Positions 24,894 through 33,606 of a stretch of 51,909 bases of DNA are shown here, one piece after another. The notes under the pieces are model-generated. The model was given only the letters and a program-made list of their open reading frames with translations. It made no database searches and had not been told where the DNA came from. Numbering within the stretch: the first letter of the stretch is position 1; each line of letters starts with the position of its first letter. The DNA lies in assembly GCA_020201275.1 (NCBI GenBank), contig JAIVHB010000142.1:1-51909 (forward strand), written 5' to 3'. The translations under genes and the position numbers were made by a program. Origin of the DNA: Rhodothermaceae bacterium (lineage in GTDB: Bacteria > Bacteroidota > Rhodothermia > Balneolales > Cyclonatronaceae).

Positions 24894-27197
24894 TTACTTG
24901 TACGTAACAGTCCACTGAACAGGGAAAAAATTGCCGGCATCGTCATAGCTGTAACCAACAATCTGACCCTTGTTATTGATCGCCCGGGCATAACTGTTGC
25001 CGCCGTAAGTAGGCAGCTCCACCATCCCGGTTTTCTCGTCCCAGTAAAAAGCCCGGTGTTTGTTATCCCCGATATCGCTGTAACCCACAACCTGCCCCTG
25101 ATCGTTGATGTCCCAGGCCGTTGCCCATTGACCACCCAGGTTGCCCAATAGTTGAACACCACCCTGTTCATCCCAGATAAAGGCTTCTCCCTGCCATGTA
25201 GTACTCTGGGTAGTAGACAAGAGCAGGTTCATTTCAGACTGATCCCACACAGTCGTATTGCGGCCGTTATTTTCCGCATATTTTTCAGGCATCATTTTAC
25301 TCACCCAGGGAAACGCGTGTGATCGGAATGTTGAATTACGCAGCATTTCGAGAACATGGCCAGTATCATATACACCCCTGGAATGGGTGAGGCTCATAAT
25401 CTTCCTTGCGTTGTTTCTCGATTTGTCAGATATATTTCCCTGGCTGGCTAATATTGTGCTTGTGGTTTGTACGTCAGCCCGACCCGCTACCTGCCGGTTA
25501 TTGTTAATAGCATAAGCATCGATATAGATGTTTAACGGTATTATGATCTCTTCTCCGTCAATAAATGAACCGCCGGCAAAGGTTCCGGTAACAGTGCCAT
25601 TATCATTTATGCCCCATGCGGTACTGTAACCTATCCCTATTAAACTTGCATTTTGACCCGTATTCCATGTAAAACCAAACCAGTCATAGTCGTACACAGG
25701 ACCCTCATCCTCATCCTCGAACATGAATTCTTCCCATTCGAGTTCTCCTGCCACTTTACCTGAATTGTTAATATCGTATGCATTTATGTTGATATTATCT
25801 TTATCAGGTGCGCAGCAATACGTGATTTCCGTGAGACCGATGGTTTTGTGCCATAAATAGTTCCTGTGAACCACCTGGCCATTGTTGTTCATTGCAAAAC
25901 CTGAAATCGGCATCGTTATAATTGTTCGGGTTTCACTGTTCCAGTAGGAACCTCCGCCAATAATATGGCCGTGATCATTGATATCAACAGCTGCGGTCAG
26001 GCCAAACCGGCTTAAGTCATTCATTTCAAATGCAAGTTCACCAGTTCCCGGATGGTTAACATTCTCATACATATATAGTTCACCGGCATGGGCAGCTATA
26101 AAAATATTCCCGTCGCAATTAAGCTCAGACAGATCAACCGTGAAGGATTGTGAATTTTGCGGATCACCGTCATAGGTGTGAGGAAACCGTCCCGGTGCCA
26201 CATTTCCGGAATTTCCCGCCCGTGGAAAGTCATCAAGTGAACAACCGGCCCAAAGATGGTAATCTCCGAGCAGATATTCCGGAAAGGCACGAAAGGTAAT
26301 TTTCAGGCTGCTTCCGCTTTTGGATAGTTCCATACTGCCGATGGTGGTGCCAACCTGATCCGCGGGCATTGTCCCGTTGTCGTTGCCGCCGCCGGCTATC
26401 AGTTCCGTGGATGCGCTGAATGACCCGGAGTCAAATTCATAGATCCATCCCCACTGGCCTTTTCCCTGGCCCGTAACACCCAGCTGATCCATGAGAGCGC
26501 GGTTTCTGAAACTGTGCTGACCATATGCCCAGACCGACTCACCAACTTCGATGATGAGTGTCTGTGTGTTTGAGGGAGTTTCTGCAACTACGGCATACCT
26601 GGTTGCAGAAGTGTACGTAAAGGAGTCAACATTGCTGTTCACGTGCATCACGATCTGTTCGGCTTTCCTTCTGTCAAAATCCGGTTTGCCATCCCTAACC
26701 ATGTCGGATGGCAGCTGTTCGGCCTTAATTTTATTCAGGTTGAATTCAGGATAGTGCAGCAGTGACCAGATAGCTACCTGAATCTCCTTGTAGGTCAGAT
26801 CCTGGTCCTGCGCCATCAGGGCCCCCTTTATATTCAGCAGATAATTGACCGGTTTAAGACTTTTGTCACCATAGGATGAATGCAGCCTGATGCCATCATG
26901 AACACCAGTGCTGATAGGGGTTCTCCAGTCGATACACCAGGCTTTGGCCAAACCGGGCAGGATGTGGTCATTTGGGTCAATGTTGCTGATCTCAAGCCGG
27001 AAGTAACTGTCGGTACCCTTGGTAAGTGTGATGGTTGAATTTTCTGCACCATCAATAAGTTTGACAAAAGGTACGCCCTGAACGGAATCCTGCAGGCTTA
27101 CCGGCTGATAGTTGTCGCAGCTGGTTATGGTCAGGAAAAGTCCTGCAATGAGGGCGCACATGATGAAGACACAATGCCTTTTATCTGATATTGTCAT
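24894..27197 (-). CDS. Lipoprotein with thioester-domain-like N-terminus and HAF repeats
   Basis: From ATG 27197 (767 aa) the signal ends in TITSC, lipidated Cys27. Residues about 45-190 hold AWCIDW (Cys88) and, 52 residues later, EIQVAIW (Gln140, Trp144). These match the thioester-domain motifs xC and FQxxFW (F hydrophobic), where Cys and Gln form an internal thioester. A middle beta-rich region of unclear type follows (about 190-375). The last 390 residues are HAF-type repeats such as ATAWDINDQGQVVGYSDIG and YARAINNKGQIVGYSYDD. HAF repeats occur in secreted bacterial proteins of unknown role. A covalent surface adhesin is possible but unproven. The gene ends 46 nt from the convergent GH27 fragment. 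Confidence 0.72.
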   Translation of the reverse strand: MTISDKRHCVFIMCALIAGLFLTITSCDNYQPVSLQDSVQGVPFVKLIDGAENSTITLTKGTDSYFRLEISNIDPNDHILPGLAKAWCIDWRTPISTGVHDGIRLHSSYGDKSLKPVNYLLNIKGALMAQDQDLTYKEIQVAIWSLLHYPEFNLNKIKAEQLPSDMVRDGKPDFDRRKAEQIVMHVNSNVDSFTYTSATRYAVVAETPSNTQTLIIEVGESVWAYGQHSFRNRALMDQLGVTGQGKGQWGWIYEFDSGSFSASTELIAGGGNDNGTMPADQVGTTIGSMELSKSGSSLKITFRAFPEYLLGDYHLWAGCSLDDFPRAGNSGNVAPGRFPHTYDGDPQNSQSFTVDLSELNCDGNIFIAAHAGELYMYENVNHPGTGELAFEMNDLSRFGLTAAVDINDHGHIIGGGSYWNSETRTIITMPISGFAMNNNGQVVHRNYLWHKTIGLTEITYCCAPDKDNININAYDINNSGKVAGELEWEEFMFEDEDEGPVYDYDWFGFTWNTGQNASLIGIGYSTAWGINDNGTVTGTFAGGSFIDGEEIIIPLNIYIDAYAINNNRQVAGRADVQTTSTILASQGNISDKSRNNARKIMSLTHSRGVYDTGHVLEMLRNSTFRSHAFPWVSKMMPEKYAENNGRNTTVWDQSEMNLLLSTTQSTTWQGEAFIWDEQGGVQLLGNLGGQWATAWDINDQGQVVGYSDIGDNKHRAFYWDEKTGMVELPTYGGNSYARAINNKGQIVGYSYDDAGNFFPVQWTVTYK

Positions 27198-27662
27198 CAG
27201 AATCGATCCGGTTGTGTTACTCATTGGTGCCCTGGCTTTCTCATTATATCTGATGATAGTAAGTGTAAGGGTTCAGCCTGAAATATGAGGCCCGCTTGTC
27301 CATTACAGCAATTCGCCTAACTCATTATTTTACATAAACTCAAAAAGTTGGTTTATGTTGTAATGATATATTGTATAGTCAGTCCTTCGCGGGTTATTAG
27401 CAAGTTAGTCTTTTTTAATATTGATAGCCCCGCAAAACGGCAAAGCTCGTGAATTCCATTACATAGACATAATCCGCTTCCACCTCCCTGCCTTTCGCCG
27501 ACACCGGCTCACCTTCACCGGTGTCATTGATATGGTTGCTATTATTATGCTTAAAAGCATACGAAATTATGAACATAGCAGGTAATTTAAATACTAAATT
27601 AACAGAGGTTCTTCAAAGGGCCTAAATACTAAGATAGTATCACAAATTTTATTTTCATTTTT
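27198..27662. other. AT-rich intergenic region upstream of two divergent genes
   Basis: About 465 nt without a supported gene between the divergent HAF lipoprotein and glycosyltransferase genes. It is visibly AT-richer than its surroundings and should hold both promoters. The only structure I see is the hairpin at 27500-27525. Confidence 0.5.
27500..27525. repeat. Isolated hairpin in promoter region
   Basis: GACACCGG and CCGGTGTC form an 8-bp perfect stem around a 10-nt loop. It is a GC-rich island in AT-rich DNA, with no T-run. It could be an operator or a remnant repeat. Confidence 0.45.
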
Positions 27663-28928
27663 ATGAAAGTACTCGTGTTGATCGAGAAGATATACAGATC
27701 CAACGGTGGTGCATCCACATCACTGGATTTTGCTGAAACCATTAACAGCCTGGGTGATGAAGGCATATTGTGTATCGGTTCAGGAAGTGTTATAAAGATG
27801 AAAATCCAACATGATTTGCATCTCAAACAGGATTATGGTACAAAGGTGCCCTTAAAGAATATCTGCCCCATACCCGGATCCTACCCCATCAGAAAAAGAA
27901 TTGCAGATGTAAGCGCCCACGAATGGTCGTTCAGATCGATCAAGTCTGCCGCATCCTCTCTATCGGTACTGTTTGAGAAAAATGAGAAACACTTCGCTGA
28001 ATTATTGTCAGGTGCCGACCTGATAATCGATGCCTGCATGCTTCCGATGGATACGTTTTATAAGATCAAACGGCACACTTCCGCGCCGATCATCTATAAT
28101 CACAACGGCTCCCCCGATGCTGTAGACAGCTACTGGATAAGTGATTACCATCTGACAGAGCCTGAGATGCAAAGCAGTAACAAGTACAGCATATTCTGCA
28201 GCCGGTATAACGGAATTCTGTTTCAGGCCAATGACCAGGCCGCTGAATGTGTTAGAAGGGGAGCAATGCCGGAAAACAATGTGTACGTGGTGCCACCCTC
28301 ATGTCTTGAAAAGGAAGTTCTGGCCGCGCGGTTGCTCGACAGCCCCTATAAAATAGACCGCCGTTCGCTGGTGCATGTTGGTTCGATTATACCCAGAAAA
28401 GCCCAGCATCTTGCCATCGAGGCTTTCCATGGGATATCGGCTCAGTTTCCGGATGTTGACCTGCATTTCGTGGGCGGCAGATTGAACAATGACTATGCCG
28501 CCGGTCTGTTCAAACTGGTAAAAGAGTTGAATCTGGAGGAAAGGGTATACTTTCATGGTCACAGGCCCGATTATCTGCGCTTTATGGCCCATGCAGAAAT
28601 TCTGATTCAGAGCTCCAAACAGGAGGGGGTATCCAGAATTCTGCGTGAAACCATGCTGATGAAAATCCCAATTGTCAGTTTTGATATTTCCGGCACGTCT
28701 TCAACATTGGAGTCAGGAAAGGAAGCCCTTCTCGTTGAACCTGAAAATGTGCAGGCTATGGCGGAAGCTATTACCAGGCTACTCACAGACAAACATCTGG
28801 CAGAATCGCTGGCCGGGGCCGCTTTTCAAAAGTATCTGTTGAAGCACTCATGGCCGGTCTATGCCAATAACATAAAAATGATGATCGGCCATTTTACCGG
28901 ATCCGGCCTGGAATCAGCTACAGTCTGA
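27663..28928 (+). CDS. Glycosyltransferase family 4 (GT-B fold)
   Basis: A cytoplasmic glycosyltransferase of 421 aa that would move a sugar from a nucleotide donor to a glycan or lipid. The N-terminal domain starts MKVLVLIEKIYRSNGGAS, with the Gly-rich loop for the acceptor side. The C-terminal donor domain shows LVHVGSIIPRKAQHLAIEAF, LHFVGG, RVYFHGHRPDYLRFMAHAEILIQSSKQEGVSRILRETMLMKIPIVSFD with the E-x7-E motif, and ALLVEPENVQAMAEAI. It has no sugar-gene neighbours, so its pathway cannot be told. AT-richer DNA upstream hints at acquired sequence. A weak 7-bp inverted repeat (28951-28973) follows the stop. Confidence 0.87.
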   Translation: MKVLVLIEKIYRSNGGASTSLDFAETINSLGDEGILCIGSGSVIKMKIQHDLHLKQDYGTKVPLKNICPIPGSYPIRKRIADVSAHEWSFRSIKSAASSLSVLFEKNEKHFAELLSGADLIIDACMLPMDTFYKIKRHTSAPIIYNHNGSPDAVDSYWISDYHLTEPEMQSSNKYSIFCSRYNGILFQANDQAAECVRRGAMPENNVYVVPPSCLEKEVLAARLLDSPYKIDRRSLVHVGSIIPRKAQHLAIEAFHGISAQFPDVDLHFVGGRLNNDYAAGLFKLVKELNLEERVYFHGHRPDYLRFMAHAEILIQSSKQEGVSRILRETMLMKIPIVSFDISGTSSTLESGKEALLVEPENVQAMAEAITRLLTDKHLAESLAGAAFQKYLLKHSWPVYANNIKMMIGHFTGSGLESATV

Positions 28929-29025
28929 TGATGAACTTCCGGTTTAATCCTTTAGCTTTTCTATTTAGCTAAATCCCCCGCTATAACTGCCTTAAGATAA
29001 ATATAATAAGGACTTTAATAGATAG

Positions 29026-29098
29026 AGCCGAAGAGCGGACTCGAACCGCCGACCTGCTCATTACGAGTGAGCTGCTCTACCAGCTGAGCTACTTCGGC
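29026..29098 (-). tRNA. tRNA-Thr (anticodon CGT)
   Basis: Full 73-nt cloverleaf on the minus strand: acceptor GCCGAAG/CTTCGGC, D-stem GCTC/GAGC, anticodon stem GCTCA/TGAGC with loop CTCGTAA (CGT reads ACG), T-arm GGCGG-TTCGAGT-CCGCT with one G-U pair, discriminator T. CCA is not encoded. Confidence 0.95.
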
Positions 29099-29521
29099 TT
29101 GATCATGATCACATTGCAAATCAGTATGATCAATATTCATTCAGTACTTCAAACGTCGGTCGGAAACGATACCGTACACGATTTGGACGGTTTTGCGGCC
29201 CGGGCTGTTTCCGGGGTCATAAGTTACGCAATCACTGAATTCGGAAAAATACATTTCACAAAATGCATCTGTCATCAAATTAGAACATGGAAACCCGTAT
29301 ATCGCCGGATAATATTCAGGCAGATGCTGTACCGGGTTTTTCCCGTAATTTCTGCTCTCTGATCAACGCCGGGCTATCGATTGAATTAACATTGAAATGA
29401 CTATTGGTTCTGAGTAAGTTAGTCAGGAATGATGTTATTCATTTCACGCATACTTTACACCCCATGATATGTGTAACTTGCTGTCTGGTCAAACATTTTG
29501 AGATTATTTATCAGGAGCCAT
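29099..29521. other. Intergenic region upstream of the RCC1-repeat gene
   Basis: About 420 nt after the tRNA. An 87-codon open frame exists (29099-29362), but its protein has no recognisable features and it starts right at the tRNA edge, so I do not call it. The RCC1 gene's promoter should be near the right end. Confidence 0.4.
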
Positions 29522-31612
29522 ATGAAAAGTAAAATCGGGAAAGTTTCATGTAAGCCAGTTCCAATTGCCCTGCTCATAATCATAGCTGTTACATCCATTT
29601 CTGTGTTCCCGGGTTTTGCACAGGATACCACCGCGTTGGCACTGTCAGGCCCCGGATTTGACAATGAACTAACAAGTAGTGACGGGAATATGGTAACCTG
29701 GGGCTGGAATAATTTCGGCCAGCGAACACTCCCGGAAGGATTGAATGAAGTGACGGCCATAGCAGCAGGTTCTTTTCACAGCGTGGCTTTGCAAAGCGAC
29801 GGTTCTGTCATGCACTGGGGCGACTGGATGATGATCCCAAACGGTCTGGATAACCTGACCGATGTCAAAACCGGTTTCAGTCACAGTATTGGAATACGCA
29901 GTGACGGAACACTTGTGGCCTGGGGATCGAATCATACAGGCCAGCTTGATATTCCTGCGGGGCTGAATAATGTGGAAGCTTTAACTGCCGGGTCAGATCA
30001 TAACCTGGTGTTGCTCAATGACGGAACCATTGCCAGCTGGGGTGATAATTCGTACGGGCAATTGATGGTGCCTTATAACCTGACTAATGTAGCAGCAATT
30101 GCAGCAGGCGGATATCATAATCTGGCAGTGCTGGCAAACGGGTCTGTTGCCTCCTGGGGAGGCAATGATAATGGTGGCGTTATCGTAAACTATGGACAAA
30201 CAAACGTACCCGCCGGGCTAACCGGAGCGATAGCAGCAGGAGCCGGGACTTATCACTCTCTTGCAGTACTGGCAGACGGAACGGTTATAGCCTGGGGAGA
30301 TAACAGGTATGGACAGACAGATGTACCGGCTGGTCTTGCCGGGGTGGTTGCCGTTGACGGTGGGGAACGCCATAGCATCGCATTGAAAAGTGATGGTACG
30401 ATCGTAGCCTGGGGAAATAACAGTAACGGACAGACGAATGTAACGCAGGGCCTGACCAATGTGAAGGCAATTTCAGCTGGTCTGTTCCACAACCTAGCGC
30501 TTCAGAACAATGGGAACGTAGTAGCATGGGGCAGTAACAGCAATGAACAGATCGATGTACCGGAGTCACTTAATGGTTTGGTAGAGCTATCAGCCGGTTT
30601 CAGTTTTAATCTTGCCCTTCTGTCGAATGGCAGAATTAAATCCTGGGGCGACAGAACATGGGCATTAAATGATGTGACCAATGCCGTTTCGGTTGTAGCC
30701 AGCCATGATCATGCCCTGGCCCTTCTTGATGACGGAACGGTGGTTGCCCATAATACATCCATACCCCAGGCATTAACCAATATATCCGCTATATCTTCAA
30801 AAGGCGCCCACAGCATGGCCCTGAGGGATGATGGAACGGTTGTGGTTTGGAACAGCCTGGGATTTTTAACTGTGCCTGATGGATTGACGGATGTTATTGC
30901 CATCGCGGCAGGCATCAATCATTGCCTGGCTCTGCGGAGTGATGGCACCGTTGCAGGATGGAGCTATGGTTCCGCTGGCGGAGCATCGTATGTACCCGCA
31001 AATTTGAACAACGTGGTGGCAATCGATGCCGGTGAAACGTTTAGTCTTGCGCTGAAAAGCGATGGTACGGTAGCAGCGTGGGGCAGTTCGCAATACGGTC
31101 TTAACAATGTGCCAGCCGGGCTCAGTGATGTAGTCGATATTGCTGCAGGCCGGCGCCACGCACTGGTATTACACAACGACGGAACAGTGTTCGGCTGGGG
31201 TAGCAATGAATACGGTCAGGTCAGTATTCCTGCCGGCCTGACCGGTGCTGACAGGGTTGTTGCAGGCAGTTTTCACAGTTTTGCAATTAAAGGTGTTGAA
31301 AGAAGGATTCAGGTTTCAATACCCGACGAGCAGAACCGGCAGGCACCATCCGGCATTCGCCTGCATCAGAATTACCCGAATCCGTTTAATCCAAATACTC
31401 AAATCACCTACGAACTGAACCAGGCATCCCATGTGCTCCTCGAGGTATTCGATCTCACCGGCCGGCATGTGGCAACCCTCCAGAATGGCATGCAAATGGC
31501 GGGAAGCCATACGATCACATTTGATGCATCCGCATTGTCGAGCGGTATTTACATCTACAGAGTGTCAACATCCGGAACTGTACATTCACGCAAAATGATG
31601 CTGATAAAGTAA
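29522..31612 (+). CDS. Secreted RCC1-repeat beta-propeller protein with T9SS sorting domain
   Basis: ATG 29522 follows AGGAG (29513-29517). The 696-aa protein has a signal peptide ending VFPGFAQ, then about a dozen RCC1-type repeats of some 45-50 residues. A typical unit runs IAAGxxHxLALxxDGTVxAWGxNxxGQxxVPAGLxNV. In bacteria these build one or two seven-bladed propellers. Residues about 615-696 are a T9SS sorting domain (NYPNPFNPNTQITY, FDLTGRHVATL, SGIYIYRVSTSG). It should be exported to the surface or medium; ligand unknown. It stands alone and converges on the small DUF gene at 31673. Near 30640-30780 two blades are degenerate (VVAHNTSIPQALTN lacks the AWG core). Confidence 0.87.
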   Translation: MKSKIGKVSCKPVPIALLIIIAVTSISVFPGFAQDTTALALSGPGFDNELTSSDGNMVTWGWNNFGQRTLPEGLNEVTAIAAGSFHSVALQSDGSVMHWGDWMMIPNGLDNLTDVKTGFSHSIGIRSDGTLVAWGSNHTGQLDIPAGLNNVEALTAGSDHNLVLLNDGTIASWGDNSYGQLMVPYNLTNVAAIAAGGYHNLAVLANGSVASWGGNDNGGVIVNYGQTNVPAGLTGAIAAGAGTYHSLAVLADGTVIAWGDNRYGQTDVPAGLAGVVAVDGGERHSIALKSDGTIVAWGNNSNGQTNVTQGLTNVKAISAGLFHNLALQNNGNVVAWGSNSNEQIDVPESLNGLVELSAGFSFNLALLSNGRIKSWGDRTWALNDVTNAVSVVASHDHALALLDDGTVVAHNTSIPQALTNISAISSKGAHSMALRDDGTVVVWNSLGFLTVPDGLTDVIAIAAGINHCLALRSDGTVAGWSYGSAGGASYVPANLNNVVAIDAGETFSLALKSDGTVAAWGSSQYGLNNVPAGLSDVVDIAAGRRHALVLHNDGTVFGWGSNEYGQVSIPAGLTGADRVVAGSFHSFAIKGVERRIQVSIPDEQNRQAPSGIRLHQNYPNPFNPNTQITYELNQASHVLLEVFDLTGRHVATLQNGMQMAGSHTITFDASALSSGIYIYRVSTSGTVHSRKMMLIK

Positions 31613-31672
31613 AAAGGCACCCCCATTTTACCGGAGATGCCCTGTTTTTGGGGATAGAAACCAATGAATCGA

Positions 31673-32098
31673 TCAGGATCCCTTTTTTGGGAAAAGCCCC
31701 TTGTTGATGATAAATATATAGGGGATTACATACACCCAGTGGCGCACCATTGAACCGATCGCCATGTCGATACCCACGTTCAGTCCGGCAACGCCGGCGC
31801 CCACAAGTGGGAACATGAAGAACCAGACCAGGGCCACTGTTTGTGCTGTAATGAAAATGTACGGCCTGATCCACGACGGGCCCAACAGCGAGGGGGCGAT
31901 TCCCGCATAGAGTATGGCAAGTAAAATTCCGTTGCTGAAATGGCCAAAAACACCGTAGGCCAGTCCAAGACCGGTTTTTTCGCCGAGCAGGGCAGGAATA
32001 TCCCACCAGCCCATGCCCATGATAAGTCCGAACAGGTCGAACAGAATGGTTCCGAGAAATCCGGCAATGATCGCGTTTTTCCAGTTAATGGTATGCAT
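31673..32098 (-). CDS. Small four-helix membrane protein, unknown function
   Basis: 141 aa from ATG 32098, which follows GGAGG at a good distance; a start at 32122 would overlap the upstream gene. It has about four hydrophobic helices (NAIIAGFLGTILFDLFGLIMGMGWW, GHFSNGILLAILYAGIAPSLL, FITAQTVALVWFFMFPLVGAGVAGL, HWVYVIPYIFIIN). I do not recognise a characterised family; it resembles YagU/DUF6789-like proteins, as does the protein at 36721-37218. It is the last gene of the DUF3179-AraC-CMD-DUF operon, 13 nt after the decarboxylase-like gene. Confidence 0.72.
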   Translation of the reverse strand: MHTINWKNAIIAGFLGTILFDLFGLIMGMGWWDIPALLGEKTGLGLAYGVFGHFSNGILLAILYAGIAPSLLGPSWIRPYIFITAQTVALVWFFMFPLVGAGVAGLNVGIDMAIGSMVRHWVYVIPYIFIINKGLFPKKGS

Positions 32099-32111
32099 AG
32101 TGATGACCTCC

Positions 32112-32660
32112 TCAGTTTTCAATTTCGGTTAATTCCGGAGCTGCAGGGAAATCGACCGGGATTCCGGTCACATTGTGCAGATAATTGGTGACCGATTTTT
32201 CTCCCACATTTACGATCACATCGATCAGGTTTTCTCGGGTGTACCCGGCATCAAAAAAGCCTGACAGTACGTCGTCGGAAATGTTTCCGCGGTTTGCGGT
32301 GATGGCGCCCGCCAGCTTTACAAGGGCATCCAGTTTATCGTCAAACGTGGCCTCGCCCTGACGCAGCTCAAGGATTTGCTCATCGGTAAAGCCGTTCATT
32401 TTGCCGATCTGGGTATGCGCTGCCAGGCAGTAGGTGCATCCGTTTACCTGGCTTGTTACCAGATTGATCGCCTCTTTTTCTTTGTTGTTAAGCGAGGTTT
32501 TGCCGTTGGCGAAGGCCAGGTAGCGGGCCGGTGCGTGTTTCGAGTAGGCGTAGGTGGCGTAGATGTTGGGAACAAAACCGACCTTCGATTTGAAATCGTC
32601 GAAGATCTGCTGGTTCTGTTCGGTTACCTCGTCGCGGGTAGGTACGTTAAATGGTCTCAT
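32112..32660 (-). CDS. Carboxymuconolactone decarboxylase / AhpD-like family protein
   Basis: 182 aa from ATG 32660, preceded by AAAGGAAAA. It is an all-helical AhpD-like protein. The redox motif is C-x2-C-x3-H in GCTYCLAAHT, the peroxidatic arrangement of alkylhydroperoxidase D. The region INLVTSQVNGCTYC and the C-terminal DVIVNVGEKSVTNYLHNVTGIPVDFP are typical of the wider family. It likely reduces peroxides or carries out a related thiol-based reaction. It follows the araC-type regulator and precedes a small membrane protein in one operon, a common setting for AraC-controlled oxidative-stress genes. The true substrate is unknown. Confidence 0.88.
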   Translation of the reverse strand: MRPFNVPTRDEVTEQNQQIFDDFKSKVGFVPNIYATYAYSKHAPARYLAFANGKTSLNNKEKEAINLVTSQVNGCTYCLAAHTQIGKMNGFTDEQILELRQGEATFDDKLDALVKLAGAITANRGNISDDVLSGFFDAGYTRENLIDVIVNVGEKSVTNYLHNVTGIPVDFPAAPELTEIEN

Positions 32661-32752
32661 CGTTTTCCTTTGGTTTGGAGTTGTTGTTTGATCTGTACAC
32701 AACATCCCGCTTTTTTTTGCCGTCCAACATGGCAGTACTACACTATGAGTTG

Positions 32753-33604
32753 TCAATTCTGCCCGAAGGGTATAACCGATTTGCTGTTTTTGAACACGGA
32801 GGTGGTTATACCGGTATGGTTTTTGAACAGTTTGCTGAATTGCGCGGGATCGGAATACCCCAATTCGTAGCCGATCTCCCTGGCCGGTTTGTCCGTATAG
32901 AGAAGCATCCGTTTGGCCTCCATAATTACCCGGTTGTGGATCACCTGCAACGGGCTCTCTTCAGAATATTTGCTGAACACATTGGTGATGGTTTTGGGCG
33001 ATTTATACATCAGCGCGGCATATTCTCCGACCGTTTTTTTTGTGCGGAAATGCTCTTCAACCAGCACATTGAAGACGCGTACCAGGTCGATATCCGACTG
33101 TTTATCAGCACTTTTCAGGATCTGTTGCCGGGCGAGGCGCGTGCAGCGAATGATAAACCGCTTCAGCAGTATCCTCAGCATCTCTTCCTGGTTCGAATCG
33201 GCGATCGCGAATTCCTCTTCAAGCACCGAATAAAGGGTTCTCAGCCGTCCGGTCTCTTCGCTGTCGAGCTTCATTACCGGGGATGTGTTGGATCCGAAGA
33301 ACAGTAGCCCGCTGCACGACACCTCGCTGTCGTAGGTATGTACGCAGTAGAATTCACGGTTAAATACCAGTGTTTTCAGATGATCTTCAGAATTGTCAAT
33401 TTGTACTTTGTGGAGGTAAGTGGTACAGGTGATGTGATCCGGTTCCAGGATGATCTCACGGTCGTCAATCTGCATCATTACCTGTTCCTTTCCATCATTC
33501 CAGAAGAACATAAAATTGTCGCCGCTTTTCAGCAGTTCTTTCGGAAAGCCCCTCGCAATAGCAAAGCGCGCGTCGATGTTGGGATTTGTGAACGAATTGA
33601 TCAT
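32753..33604 (-). CDS. AraC family transcriptional regulator
   Basis: A 283-aa regulator with an N-terminal cupin-like sensing part (MMQIDDREIILEPDHITCTTYLHKV) and a C-terminal double helix-turn-helix. The DNA-binding region is KTVGEYAALMYKSPKTITNVFSKYSEESPLQVIHNRVIMEAKRMLLYTDKPAREIGYELGYSDPAQFSKLFKNHTGITTSVFK (about residues 190-275), a standard HTH_18 pattern. ATG 33604 lies 2 nt after the DUF3179 stop, so it is co-transcribed with it, and the AhpD-like gene follows 92 nt on. It probably controls its own operon. The signal is unknown. Confidence 0.92.
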   Translation of the reverse strand: MINSFTNPNIDARFAIARGFPKELLKSGDNFMFFWNDGKEQVMMQIDDREIILEPDHITCTTYLHKVQIDNSEDHLKTLVFNREFYCVHTYDSEVSCSGLLFFGSNTSPVMKLDSEETGRLRTLYSVLEEEFAIADSNQEEMLRILLKRFIIRCTRLARQQILKSADKQSDIDLVRVFNVLVEEHFRTKKTVGEYAALMYKSPKTITNVFSKYSEESPLQVIHNRVIMEAKRMLLYTDKPAREIGYELGYSDPAQFSKLFKNHTGITTSVFKNSKSVIPFGQN

Positions 33605-33606
33605 TC

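Noticed and set aside
29099-29362. 87-codon open frame after tRNA-Thr
   Set aside because: Begins at the tRNA edge, no ribosome site, no homology pattern recognised.
31613-31660. Terminator between the convergent RCC1 and DUF genes
   Set aside because: GGCA/TGCC with flanking A and T tracts is suggestive, but the stem is only four base pairs and the loop long, so support is weak.
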